A stretch of DNA of 64,000 nucleotides from Collybiopsis luxurians FD-317 M1 (Eukaryota > Basidiomycota > Agaricomycetes > Agaricales > Omphalotaceae): NCBI GenBank assembly GCA_000827265.1, contig KN834751.1, positions 1,085,977 to 1,149,976 of the forward strand. The letters are read 5' to 3'. The translations under genes and the position numbers were made by a program. Below are positions 45,953 to 56,742 of this stretch, in pieces. The notes beneath the pieces were generated by a model. The model searched no databases, had not been told where the DNA came from, and saw only the letters and a program-made list of their open reading frames with translations. How positions within the stretch are numbered: the stretch's first letter is position 1; each line of letters opens with the position of its first letter.

Positions 45953-46350
45953 CAACTGTACCCGTTAGTTGTGTCCCCCACAGCCGAGTCCGATGAGAGA
46001 GGCGCCCCCGACACCTCAACCCACCTGCCCCGACCGGCGTCGCTCACGAGTAACTCTAACGTCTCCGCACAGCGGGATCACAAAGTCAGCTGCGCTGTCT
46101 CATCCTAATGGGAAAGATCTGCCCAACCCTGCGCCTTCACGCATTCTCGAATTTCGAGGTGCTGACCACATGCAGGCGATCCGTTCAAGCGAATCTCGCT
46201 CTGTCCGAATGCCCTTGCTAACATACAGCTATTATTAACATATAGCTTGATGTGATACTTATTATATCAGGTATAGTTGTAAAGTTCATTCGCTGTCCAG
46301 GCCCCTAGGCTACACACACCCCCCATCAAAATTCGGTTCAGGAGCAATGC
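45953..46350 (+). repeat. Dispersed repeat family R1, copy 3
   Basis: The third copy, same orientation, starting CAACTGTACCCGTTAGTTG after an A-rich run (TTAAAAAAATTGGA). It is nearly identical to copy 2 in the first 250 bp and to copy 1 through the ATATAGCTTGATGTGATAC tail. Confidence 0.8.
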
Positions 46351-47494
46351 CTCCTTTGAGCCTAATGATCCTCGCATATGAAGCTGTCTAAGTCTTGAGA
46401 ATCTTTGCTGTCATTGAGTCATAGCGCAGACAAGTTTGAGCCTCTTACGAGTATAAAATGCAGGTGATTACATCAAGTAAATGGCTTGGCGATGCCACTG
46501 ATTCTACGGAGCCATCTTCCAGTACTAGTGCTGGTTCCGGTGCTGTGTGTCGTAGCGAGAGATGACTTCGGCACCTTCGAAGAGCTGCTGCTGCCATGAT
46601 GTTTGTCCGTTCGTAGTGGATGCTAATCCTGATGAAATAATTGATGTTGGGATCTGACGCTTTGGCCGGATCGGTAACTCCCCCAGTAGCATCGAGGAAC
46701 GGCATCTACTTGAATATTGCTTATACTCGTAGATGTTACTTTGTGTCTCGAAATTCCAGGAGTGGTATGTCGTTGGATTTGTCTGGGAAACAGACACAGC
46801 ACCTACCTCCCAGTCCGCTATATACCGTCAATGATTCCTACTATCCTAGTCAAAGTAACCTATATCAAGCCAAAAATGGTTCGAATCCCTACGTGACGGT
46901 TTGTATCTGGTTGAACGGCTAATGCCACGGATGGTTTAAGCGGCATTCTAAACATGGCTCGATAGCCTATTCAACCTCCGGAGTTTCTCTTTTGATCCCT
47001 TCGAGCCACCTGTTGTCCGCTTATTGACTTCATTGTAGTACAGTTTAACGAGGTAAGTTCTAATCCTGAACGGATTCCTCGCGGCCTAACATCCTTGAGC
47101 ACGGTCTAGCAGCTGACCCAGGGAACAGAAAGTGTTCCTGAACCCAGGTCCCCACTCTCATTTCTGCTTCTTGAACCACATACCAAATACTAAAGGTGAA
47201 ATCCGTTCCCGAACAGTACCGTCTCAAAGTAAAATAAGTACGTACATACCTCGGTAAAATCAAGACCCATTAGATTCAATATTTGACAAAGCAATTCACT
47301 ATCGATGCCGGCGATTGTATGTTTGAGTTCATCCTTCACTCTTAATCCATCCTTTTATCTTCACGGTGGCGCGGACCTGCCAGTGCATCGGGATACCCTC
47401 GTCATCCTGCCCGAGCGACGATCCCGGGTTTATAAGACACGATGCATCCTGCTGATTCTCTCTTACCCCTCCTTTGCTGATCGTGCTTAAGAGA
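46351..47494. other. Intergenic, nothing recognised
   Basis: No gene is supported. A GGTTCGAATCCC string near 46868 resembles a tRNA B box but has no A box or cloverleaf around it. Confidence 0.45.
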
Positions 47495-48612
47495 ATGATA
47501 GCTACTCGTCTTCCTGGGTTCTGTCGCGCCTCGTCTTCAAGTCGCCTGCTGAATGTCAGCTTAACGTCTAGCTCACCTCGTTCACAAAGGGGGTTTGCAA
47601 CATCCAGAGCAGTGTCCAAGAGCGCCATCGTTTCGGGGTCTGCACAAGGAATGTACGTATCGGCATTTCCATTCTAAGCAGACCCGGATCACGAGTTCCC
47701 TTCATTAGCGGGAGAGCAATTGCATTGCGCCTAGCTAGAGATGGGTTCGACATTTGTGTTAATGACCTTCCACATAATTCTGAGAATGCCGAGCGTGTGA
47801 GTGTCTCTTTGTTTGTCGAAGACAGTACCCCAAGTCTGAAAGTGACTGTAAAGGTCGTCAATGAAATCAAAAGTTTAGGTCGGAAGGCCATTCCTGTATA
47901 CGCAGATGTATCGAAATACTCTCAAGTTGAAGCAATGGTCGAAGCATCGGTCGAAGCCCTTGGGCCGCTTGATGTGATGGTAGCGAATGCTGGTAACGGG
48001 AAGATTCAATGGGGAATTGATGTCAAGGAAGCCGATATTCAGAAGAACTTTGAAGTCAATGTTTATGGGGTACTGTGGCAGAACCAAGCTGCGGCGAAGC
48101 AGTTTATCAAACAGGGATCTGGAGGAAAGATCATTAATTGTGCTAGGTAAGTATCTTTTTTTTCACTTACCACCGTCGAAAAAGGTGCTTAGATATCCAC
48201 GCAGTACCGTCGCCTTCCGACCATTTGCCCTGTTTTCCGTCTACAGTGCTACCAAAGCCGCGGTCAGAAGCTTGACCCAATCTCTTGCTATGGAGCTTGC
48301 AAAGCACAATATCACGGTGAACGCGTAGGCTTGACTGTTACTTGAACAGCGTCAACTCGCTGACGCTTCTTCTTCAGTTATGGACCAGGCGTTGTTGATA
48401 CACCGATGTGGGACGAAGCGGACGCACAATTGAGCGCAATAAATGGGTTACCCAAGGGTCAGAACTTCCAGAATACGAAAGCCGGGATAACGCTTGGTCG
48501 AACAAGTGTGCCGGAGGACGTTGCCAAATTGGTATCTTTCCTTGCCAGTCCGGACTCTGATTATGTCACAGGACAGACGATGCTGGTTGACGGGGGAATG
48601 GCGTTCAGCTGA
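47495..48612 (+). CDS. Short-chain dehydrogenase SDR1, probable mitochondrial presequence
   Basis: An NAD(P)-dependent SDR related to acetoin/diacetyl reductase-type enzymes. The start MIATRLPGFCRASSSSRLLN, ending near SQRGFATS, is Arg/Ser-rich without acidic residues, so it looks like a mitochondrial targeting sequence. The cofactor motif VSGSAQGIGRAIALRLARDG spans an intron. ICVNDLPHN, VVNEIKSLGRKAIPVYADVS, LDVMVANAGNG, KIINCAS and FSVYSATKAAVRSLTQSLAM (catalytic Ser, Tyr, Lys) follow. The end is GVVDTPMWDEADAQ and SDYVTGQTMLVDGGMAFS. Five or so small introns are present. Nearly the same protein is encoded on the minus strand at 60858-61927, and decayed C-terminal fragments follow F-box1 and F-box2. 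It is the first gene of the SDR/F-box array. Confidence 0.88.
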
Positions 48613-49023
48613 AGGAGAACACCTAAACTTTGGGATTCTAGCTAGACTTTGTCGGATGAAAGGGAGAAATTTGTATATTCGCATCTGCAGAGTTGCTCCC
48701 TCGTGTCAAAGTTTTCAGCCCCTTCTGTTTTTGAATCTTCTTCGATCTTCGGGAAAAAGTGAGTCGAAGCATATCTTGAGTGACAACGGGCTTGGTGAGT
48801 CCTGGGAGTGATTGGATCTTTCGACGCTATTCACAAGATAATCAAGAAAGCGAGATGAGGAACCGTTGTTGTTCCTGCAAATCATTAGTATAATGAAAAG
48901 CTTCGATTTTTGTTCATAGCCTCTTGCCGAGCGCTCTGAGGTTGAAGCGGTGAACTTGTGACCGCGATGGCTGAGACGGATTTGAGCGCTTAGTGCCAGT
49001 CACTGACCTTCTATGTTGCTTCC

Positions 49024-50512
49024 ATGTCGTTCCTTCATCTTCCAGACGATATCTTGTTCAGCATTCTGAGCTTCTTGAAACCGCCCGACCTGATTTGCTT
49101 GAGGAAGGTGAGTGCTCTCGAATGACTCAAAATCAGTGGCCACAAATTTGGGATTACAGAGTTGTAAACGTCTTCAAGCTTTCACTTTAGAACCAACGGT
49201 CTGGAGGGTTGCTTATAGGAACTCCGGCTATTTTCTTCCACCAGGTCCTCTACCTTCTCAAACTAGTCACGATCTTGAACGCATTCTCCTGCGCGCTCAT
49301 CGGTGGAATAAGATTTGGTTGAAGCAGGCTCAACCTGTCGCCCATGCACTCACTCGCAGTTGGTCTTTTCAGACCGAGATCGAAGACATGCGGATCGTGG
49401 AATTGGCTCATAGTCGGTATATTTCCATCCAAAGTCGTAAATATGTGCAGGTGTATGATCTTAGCATCGAACGGGAAATCTTCAAATACCAGGCCGTTGG
49501 GGACGAGGAACTTCATTGGCCAGCTTATGAGCACAGTAGAACTGTGGAAAGTGAAACAGAATTGGGAAGTTTCATTCCATTTATCCGAAACCGAAGGCTG
49601 TGAGTTAAATAAATTCACTTCGCTCAACTTCTCCTGACATACTAGTAGTTCTTTCCTCAAAATCACATTTCAGGGAGAAATCGACCTTATTGACTCGGAA
49701 ATTCAAATTGAAATTACGGGCGACGAAGTGATCACCATTGGCTGTGATTTTTGCATCGCTCAAAATGGATCGAATACTCTTTCATTGCTGCACATACCGT
49801 CCGGGAAAATTTATCCATTTCCTTCAACGTCGGTGGATGTATGTCTGCTGTCGACTCTCATATTCGAAGACCAGTCTAATCTTTCCTTTTTTGGTAGATG
49901 CAGAGTGTCAGCACTCTTGCAACAATCATGCCCGGATACATTCTCTTATTCCACGATACCAATTGGGAATCCGAACATACCATCGTTGAGCTATTTACCC
50001 TTCCGGACCCTACCACCATGCCAGTGGGTTCTCCTATACGACAAACTCACTCTGGAACTTTCGAATCAGCTCTCAGGAATGGTCCTTTGTATCTTTCTTC
50101 TGATATTTCGGATCAAGCTGGCACTGGGTGTATCTGGGCGACTGCGCTGTTTTGGGCCGAAAGCGATGAAAGTGTTCGTCCAATGCGAATCACACTTGGG
50201 CCCGCAGGAAGATTGGACATTGATCTACCAGATACCCCCAAATGTGATCCATCTGCTGCCTCCCCATATTATGTGGATTTCAAGGTCATTGGTAGAGGCA
50301 GAGCCAGAGGTCTCGGCTATTTAACCACTCGAGAAGGGTCCGAAAAAGATCTCGTCGCAATGTATGACATTTATTTGGGCTCCGATGGAGACTTGCACAT
50401 AGATAGGGCCTGTGTTGATGTTCCTAAGCTCAAAGGTTATAGTTATTTCGATCCTTTCGTGGGGTTGATACATTGGCATGACAATGTGGTCGAGGTTTTG
50501 GATCTCCTCTAG
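49024..50512 (+). CDS. F-box protein 1 (agaricomycete-type)
   Basis: A probable SCF ubiquitin-ligase substrate receptor. Exon 1 encodes a compact N-terminal F-box, MSFLHLPDDILFSILSFLKP followed by PDLICLRK, with the LP and the closing SCKRLQ after intron 1. The rest is a beta-rich region without a named domain: PPGPLPSQTSHDLERILLRA, HRWNKIW, YISIQSRKYVQVYDLSIERE, CDFCIAQNGSNTLSLLHIPS, then GDLHIDRACVDVPKLKGYS and FVGLIHWHDNVVEVLDLL. This pattern suggests a propeller-like substrate module. There are four exons. At the last intron two acceptors lie 6 nt apart (TAG then ATGCAG), both in frame. Three paralogues and one pseudogene lie in this window. Confidence 0.87.
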
Positions 50513-50577
50513 CGTAGAGGTAGAATAGGATCTATAAAACTTCTATGCTAATATTAATAGAATTCCGAGACCTTACG

Positions 50578-50618
50578 TTGCGGGACAGACGGCGTTGAAA
50601 TGGTGTTTAGTTGAAGGA
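50578..50618 (+). pseudogene. Relic of an SDR 3' end
   Basis: The segment CGGGACAGACGGCGTTGAAA and its continuation ending TTTAGTTGAAGG aligns with the last codons and stop of SDR1 (GGACAGACG, AATGGCGTTCAGCTGAAGG) with deletions. It lies about 420 bp before F-box2, matching the 411 bp between SDR1 and F-box1. This is a short match, so it is an inference supported by position. Confidence 0.5.
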
Positions 50619-51033
50619 CTCGCGATGAAAGACTCGCAATGAAAGTAGAATGAAAGGAAGAATCTGGATGCACCATTAGACGAATGGATTACCTCAATGT
50701 CAAAGTTTCGAGTTGGTTCACGTTTTTAAAATTTCAATGGTCATTTACAGCCAAACTGGTAAAAGTATATTTGAAGAAGCGGGGAAGTGGGGTGCTAAAG
50801 AGCGACTCTGTTACTCGGAGTTTTGAAGGTGACTGAAGCTTCACTTCGTAGAATATACGAAGATGGAGTCCGGAAACTTATAAACAGGGAATGTATAGCG
50901 AGTCCACGAGTACTTACGCGCCTCCTGCCACGCGCCTTGAACGAGGATTTGTTGATTTTTCCCACTGATGACGGCGATGGCTGACGCCCACTTTCTTACC
51001 TTGTCCTCAGCGCTCAGTCGCCACTGAACTTCC

Positions 51034-52504
51034 ATGTCTTTGGTTCAGCTTCCGGATGATATCTTATTTTACGTTCTGAGCTTTTTGAAACCGCCTGACC
51101 TGATTCACTTGAGGAAGGTGAGCGTTTTCAACGACTCATAAACACTGTTCACGAGTATGGAATGATAGACTTGCAAACGGCTTCAAGCTTTTACGTTGGA
51201 ACGGACGGTCTGGAAGGCTGCTTATAGGTACTCTGGATATTTTCTCCCACCAGGACCCCAACCTTCTCAAACTGTCCACGATCTTGAACGCGTCCTCCTG
51301 CGTGCTCATCGATGGAATAAGATCTGGCTGAAGCCGCCTCAAACTATCGCCCATACCCTTGCTTGTATTTGGTCTTTTCGGACTGAGATTGAAGAGCCGC
51401 TGCCTGTGGAATTGGTCCATGGTCGATATGTTTTAATCAAAGGTTTCAAAGGTATGCGGGTGTATGACCTTGAAATCAGACACGAAATCTTCAAATACCA
51501 GTCTACTGGAGACGAACAACTTGATTGGCCAGATTATCAGCACAGTAGAACGGCGGAAAGTGAGGCAGAACTGGGAAGTTTAACTCCGTTTTCAAGAAAC
51601 GAAAGGCTGTGAGTTGAGTGTTGTTAACCTTCCCCGCTCTAAAAATATTAGCAGAGCTTTCCTCAAGGTTACTTCTCAGGGAGATATCGACTTGATCGAC
51701 ACAGAGATTCGGATGATAGGCAATGAAGGAATCACCACTGGCTATGATTGTTGCGTCATACAAGATTCTTCGAATACTATATCCGTGCTTCATGTGCCCT
51801 CCCGAAAAATGTACTCGCTTCATCCAACATCGATAGATGTATGCCCTGCGTCGTTTTCTGCATTCGAAGGCTGGTCTAATATTTTTTAGATGCAGAATGT
51901 CGCCACCCTTTTAATGATCCTGCCTGGATATGTTCTCTTATTTCATGATCAGTTTGCAGACACTTGCGTTGAGCTGTATGCCCTTCCAAATCATACTACC
52001 GTACTGTCGGGTTCGTCTGTGAAGCGAACTCACTCTGGCACTTTCCAGCGGTTTCTCGTGGAGGAGCCTTTGTATCTCTCTTCTGATATTTCGGATCAGG
52101 ATCGTACTGGATTTATCTGGGCAGCTGCGGTGTTCGAGGACGACAATGGTGAAGGAGTTCGTCCTTTGCGAATCACACTTGAACCCGAAGCAAAATTAGG
52201 GTTTTATCTACCAAATACTCCCGAGTGTGACCCGTCCATTAGCATGCCATTCTGCATTGATTACATCGCCATCGGTGGTACCAGAGCCAGAGGTATCGGA
52301 TACACAAACACTATCTTCGGAGAGGGATTCGACAAAGCGCAGGTGGCAATTTACGATGCTTATCTGGGGCGCGATGGAGATTGGCGCGTCGATGCAGCCT
52401 GTGTTCATGTTCCTAGGCTTGACGGCTCCTGTTCTTTTGATGTTTCAGTAGGGTTGATACATCTGCGACAGGATGGTGTGGTCGAGGTGTTGGATCTCTG
52501 CTAG
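51034..52504 (+). CDS. F-box protein 2 (tandem paralogue of F-box 1)
   Basis: Same four-exon structure as F-box1. The F-box is MSLVQLPDDILFYVLSFLKP then PDLIHLRK and TCKRLQAFTLERTVW. The distinctive blocks PPGPQPSQTVHDLERVLLRA, HRWNKIWLKPP, MRVYDLEIRHEIFKY, LKVTSQGDIDLIDTEI, ISVLHVPSRKMYSLHPTSID, DWRVDAACVHVPRLDG and LIHLRQDGVVEVLDLC are kept, so the gene looks intact. Its upstream region also resembles that of F-box1 (GGCGATGGCTGA and CTTCCATGTC), indicating that the duplication included flanking DNA. Substrate and role are unknown; rapid family turnover in Agaricomycetes suggests a non-housekeeping function. Confidence 0.87.
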
Positions 52505-52606
52505 AACGGTATGTGCTCGTAGTTGCATATATCCAAGTAAAAATTCAAAGTTTCGTTCCGTATGGGGTCAAACAGAAAGTTCTCTTGATCAGAGGACGAG
52601 CGATTG

Positions 52607-52645
52607 TAGTTGACAGTGGAATCCTGTGTACGCTTAGATGAAGGA
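52607..52645 (+). pseudogene. Second relic of an SDR 3' end
   Basis: GTAGTTGACAGTGGAATCCT followed by GTGTACGCTTAGATGAAGGA aligns loosely with the SDR1 end (GGTTGACGGGGGAATGGC, TTCAGCTGAAGGA). It lies downstream of F-box2 and upstream of the F-box pseudogene, where the unit model predicts it. Confidence 0.4.
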
Positions 52646-52817
52646 TTCGAGCTTCACAATGGCAGATGAGGAGGTGTTTGTATGTCCGACGTCACCATTG
52701 GTCAAATAGATGCCATTGCCTCGCATCATAGAAAGGACGAATCTAAGACAAATGAGCAATCTAGCGAATACATTGAGAATTCCAGGCTACATGCGCCCGG
52801 ATTAGCGACTCGTTTCC

Positions 52818-53030
52818 ATGGCGCCTAATATTGTCAATATTCATCTTCCACGTCGTTCGCTGTTGAACGTTCTGAGTTTTCTGAAACCGCCCGACCTAAT
52901 TCGCTTGAGGCTTGAGGAAGGTGAGTACTCTCGAATGACTCAGAAGACATGGCCACAAATTTGAGACGACAGACTTGTAGACGGCTTCGAGCTTTCACGT
53001 TGGAACGGACAGTTTGGAGGGACGCAACAA
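52818..53030 (+). pseudogene. F-box pseudogene, truncated and frameshifted
   Basis: The first exon keeps the F-box frame (ATGGCGCCTAATATT, later AAACCGCCCGACCTAATTCG) but the LPDD motif is changed to LPRR. A 7-bp tandem duplication of CTTGAGG just before the donor shifts the frame. The intron and the start of exon 2 (AGACGGCTTCGAGCTTTCAC, then TTGGAACGGACAGTTTGGAG) follow, after which similarity to the paralogues stops. It is the third, most decayed member of the plus-strand array. Confidence 0.8.
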
Positions 53031-53336
53031 GTACTTTCCATAATCTAATTCAAGATCATAACACTTAGATGTACATATTTCTGCATTAACTGGGTATCTC
53101 TATGAGCCTAGCTCAAGTCGAGTCCTGTGCGTCTAACATCGTCTCTCTCATAACCGGTTAAGGCAGGGTATATATTATATTGAGAAAGATACACTGTGGG
53201 GGATCCAAGTAACGTTACAAATATAAATGGGATGTATCGTACAACATATAAGATTTTACGGATGAAGTAATTCCGATGAACGAGTCCGTGGTATCATCAC
53301 CTCTCAGGGAAGGAGATGGGTGGTATATTAACTCAT

Positions 53337-53911
53337 TCAACCGTGACGACCAAGGCCACGAGCAGATTTGCTGACAACCTTTGCTTCGGCCTGCTTGAGT
53401 CTAGCACGATGAGCACTAAAAGGAAAGAACTTGAGTAATCGAGCAGGTTGCGTAAAGTGGCGTTAACTTACTCATCCTCAGCCTCTTTCTCGAGGAACTT
53501 GACATGATCTCTAGCTTCTTTCACGCTAGCTCTGGCCGCCTGGAGGGCGCGATCGGCAGCCCTCTCGGACTCTTCAGCGTCGGAGACTTTTTGACGAGCA
53601 GCCATGATGGAGGGGTCCTGTTGAATAAAAGCCTCGTGTAAGTATCATCCACAACCTTGCTCAGTCGGCTGACTTACATTGTGGGGGAAACCGTTACCGC
53701 TGAATCGACCTCCGAAGAGGCCACCACTGCGGGTGCTGCCTGCACGACCGACACTATCCGAGTCGGAGCTACGGCCAGTGTGATGGGATCTATTCGAGCG
53801 GTCAGGCGAAGCGGAGCGCTGACGACGTCCGAATAAAGTTCCCTTGCGAGAGTGGTTATCCTCTGGAGGAGGAGGGGTGGTATCGCGAGAGTTCTGTTTG
53901 AATAGAGGCAT
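53337..53911 (-). CDS. Small conserved fungal coiled-coil protein, unknown function
   Basis: Three exons. The N-terminal half is disordered and Ser/Arg-rich (MPLFKQNSRDTTPPPPEDNH, FGRRQRSASPDRSNRSHH, GGLFGGRFSGNG). The C-terminal half is a charged helix likely to form a coiled coil (DPSIMAARQKVSDAEESERA, then ARASVKEARDHVKFLEKEAE). The end is QAEAKVVSKSARGLGRHG. Small basidiomycete proteins of this form, with an ARQKVxDAE-type helix and a terminal GRH, are common and uncharacterised. There is no signal peptide or membrane segment. Head-to-head with the TFIIA gene, about 480 bp apart. Confidence 0.78.
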
Positions 53912-54391
53912 TGTCAAAGCAAACAAGAAGGTATTTGGTTAGGTAGGTAGGTTGGGGTGGCGAGGCTTTTATTTTCTAAGGTCCCAGTAACAGAAATCCT
54001 CAGAGTTTTTGAAGGTTCCGGAGAGCTCAACGTCATTTGTTCTGAGAGGGACTGTAGCGTCATTGGTAATTTATGAAATCCCCATAAGCACCACAGGATA
54101 GAATGGTTGCTGGAGCTTTACTTTGCAGTGTTGCTGGAGCAATGAAGTCATGAAAACAAATGTGGCGTAGAAATGTGGCGCAATTGAGTGCCTTGCCTAG
54201 ACTCGGGGCTGGTCCGTGCGTCCTCCCGGCATTGGCCGCTGAGTCAGCCGACCAGCCTACGCTTGATGAGACGTGCCACTATAAAAGGCTGTTGCCTCTT
54301 TCTCTTTCCCACCACCCTGTCCGCAGCTGAGCCCGTCGTCGTTCTCGTCGTCGAAGTCTTAGCCAGCGTTCAGTGTTTACAGTTAGTCAAA

Positions 54392-55576
54392 ATGTCGAAT
54401 AAAATTGTGGTAAGCTACAACAAAGTAGCTGCATTTCAAGTGTAATAACGCTATTTTCTGGAGCCTCAAATATATCGTGCAGTGATTGACGATGTCATGG
54501 CTGCAATTAAGCCCGAGTTCGAGGAATATGGTGTTTCAGAGGACGTTTTCGCTGAATTACAGAATGTAAGTTTGGGGCTCAGTGCTGCACAATAGTGCCA
54601 TGATTTTTTTTTACTTCTTTCCTTTACCTCTAGAAATGGGAGCAGAAAGTCATCGCCTCCAGAGTTGCTGAATTCGAAGCTAGCGCCCCAGCGGCGCAGC
54701 CTGCTGCTCCTCAACATCACCCTTACCCAGCTCATACTATGCATATGCTCCCTAGCCACCCATATGCAGCCGCAACCGCCTATCCCGGTGTTCCTCCGCC
54801 GCCCCCCGGCGTAAAGGCAGAACCTATAGACACTCGATATGTGCTGAATGGCTATGCTCTCCCTCATCTTCCTGGTCCTCACTTGAATGGTGCACGTCCC
54901 ACTGTTACGCCTCAGTACGGTGGTCAAACTAGCATCCTATCGTTCCCCCCAGGACCACCGCCAATTCAAGGATTGTCCGCAAATGGTACCCGACCTTATA
55001 TGCCCCCAGCACCAGTCACTTCCGCGTCTCCAGTACCAGCAACAGCTACCAATCCGGCTCCAGTCCAAGCCATGACTAGCGGAGCTCCCGCTTCTACTTC
55101 TGGTGGTGGAGGCAGCGCGGGTCGTATCCCACAACTTGATGGTCCTTCAGAAGACGAATCTGATGAAGACGAGAAAACCCCTCCTCCGTTTGCCCCACGA
55201 TCCTCTCACCCTTCGCTACCGCAGCCGCAAGCGTCAGCTAGCACAACAGCAGATTCCGAGGCCATCAATAGCGATTTGGATGATTCCGACACTGCGGATG
55301 AAGAAGAAGCGGATGAGGGAGCCGTGGGCGAGACCGACATTGTTTTTTGTACTTATGACAAGGTGAGCGTGACCTTCTTTTCGGCGAAAATTTTTTCACC
55401 GCCTTGCAGGTCGCACGGGTCAAGAACAAGTGGAAGTGTATCCTAAAAGATGGAATGATCCATGTGAATGGTAAGGACTATTTGTTCTCTAAATGCACCG
55501 GGTACGTAAACGCTTCTTTCGCTGAGGTCTCCTTTTGCCGACTGTTGCCTTTGTCTGCAGGGAATTCGAATGGTAG
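54392..55576 (+). CDS. TOA1: TFIIA large (alpha/beta) subunit
   Basis: A general transcription factor subunit that stabilises TBP on the TATA box. Exon 1 is MSNKIV, followed by PQIYRAVIDDVMAAIKPEFE, EYGVSEDVFAELQN and KWEQKVIASRVAEFE, the N-terminal four-helix-bundle region. A long Pro/Ala/Ser-rich linker follows, then an acidic stretch (DGPSEDESDEDEKT, DSDTADEEEADEG). The C-terminal beta-barrel part is TDIVFCTYDKVARVKNKWKC, then ILKDGMIHVNGKDYLFSKCT and a tiny last exon GEFEW. Both conserved ends and the acidic linker are in the expected order. Its first intron begins after six codons. An essential single-copy gene, it marks conserved DNA between the two F-box/SDR arms. Confidence 0.95.
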
Positions 55577-56742
55577 TTCTTCCACGGACTAGTCTATTTA
55601 TCTTTCCTGTTTCGGGTACCTGCTCGTCTCGAAAAGTTCGTCTCGTTTAAAATTAATACGAAAATATCTACTCTTCTTCTCTCCCTCTCACGCATCGACA
55701 TCTATCACTTACATTGCTCACTGTTATATACATCCCAGTTTTTCCATTAGTATGTATCGTCTCGAAGCATTTTATACATCGCTACATCATCCGAGTTCCA
55801 TAATCCACATCATATAGGTTATCTGTCTGTTGCACGGTGTACGCGTCTCGTTAGACATTTGTCATTCGAATAAGCTGGAATCAATCGACAAACTTAGGTC
55901 AAAATTTTCCTCTTTGATGCTCTTCACCTCAGATTCGAGTAAGTATGCTCTTCACAAGCTGAGGCGAGCGTGTATAAACTCGGACGGTCGTTTATTGTGA
56001 ATAGTGAGTGCTTGACGAATGCGGAGAATTCGTAGTGATCAGCGCGTTATTCAAAACAAATGAATGACAGATTTCGACCAACGAACCGCGAAGAAGAGAC
56101 CGTGAAGCAAATGGTGTGCATGTCGTGATCTCCCGCCCTTGCACATGTACTGATGTGCATCTCAATTCATGATGGCGATTAGAGGCTGATAGAAACACGG
56201 ACGATTGAGAAAAGAACCTTTGAATGGTCGCAAATGTGAACTTGAACAACAGGCTAATTGGGGCGGTTCGAAGCAGAAAATCTCTGGACAAGTTTATAGA
56301 GCTTCTGCAACTTGGGATTGTATAGCGAGTCTGATGCAATACTTGCTAAACGAGGGTCGATTGAGTAGAATAAGATATGGATGTGGATTTCGATGCGAGA
56401 ACAAGGGCCATCCAGCACGTCTATAGAAAACATATGAGAATACTTGGAAATTCGCTCTGCCAGTGAGAGCCCCGTGCCCGTTAGGCTTTTTTTTTTTTCA
56501 GAAAATACGGATGTTATTGAGCGGATTTGCGAGCAAAGAACACTGAAAGAGCCGGTCATTCCAATCCTGGGCATAGCTCGCTCGACGGCCAGACCGAGTG
56601 AATGAAGCAGAGGACTAAGAGCCTGAGCCCCCGAGCCCAAAAGCACTCATAATGACTGAAGATTAACTTTGAACACTGGAAGAAGAATTAAATGTTGACA
56701 AGTACTGGAGACATATGCATGGTGCTATGAGTACATAACATT
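55577..56742. other. Intergenic, nothing recognised
   Basis: A convergent 3' region of TFIIA and F-box3. No gene, RNA or clear repeat was found. Minus-strand ORFs here lack domains. Confidence 0.5.

Noticed and set aside
46866..46880. tRNA-like B-box string GGTTCGAATCCC
   Set aside because: No A box, acceptor stem or cloverleaf can be formed with neighbouring bases.
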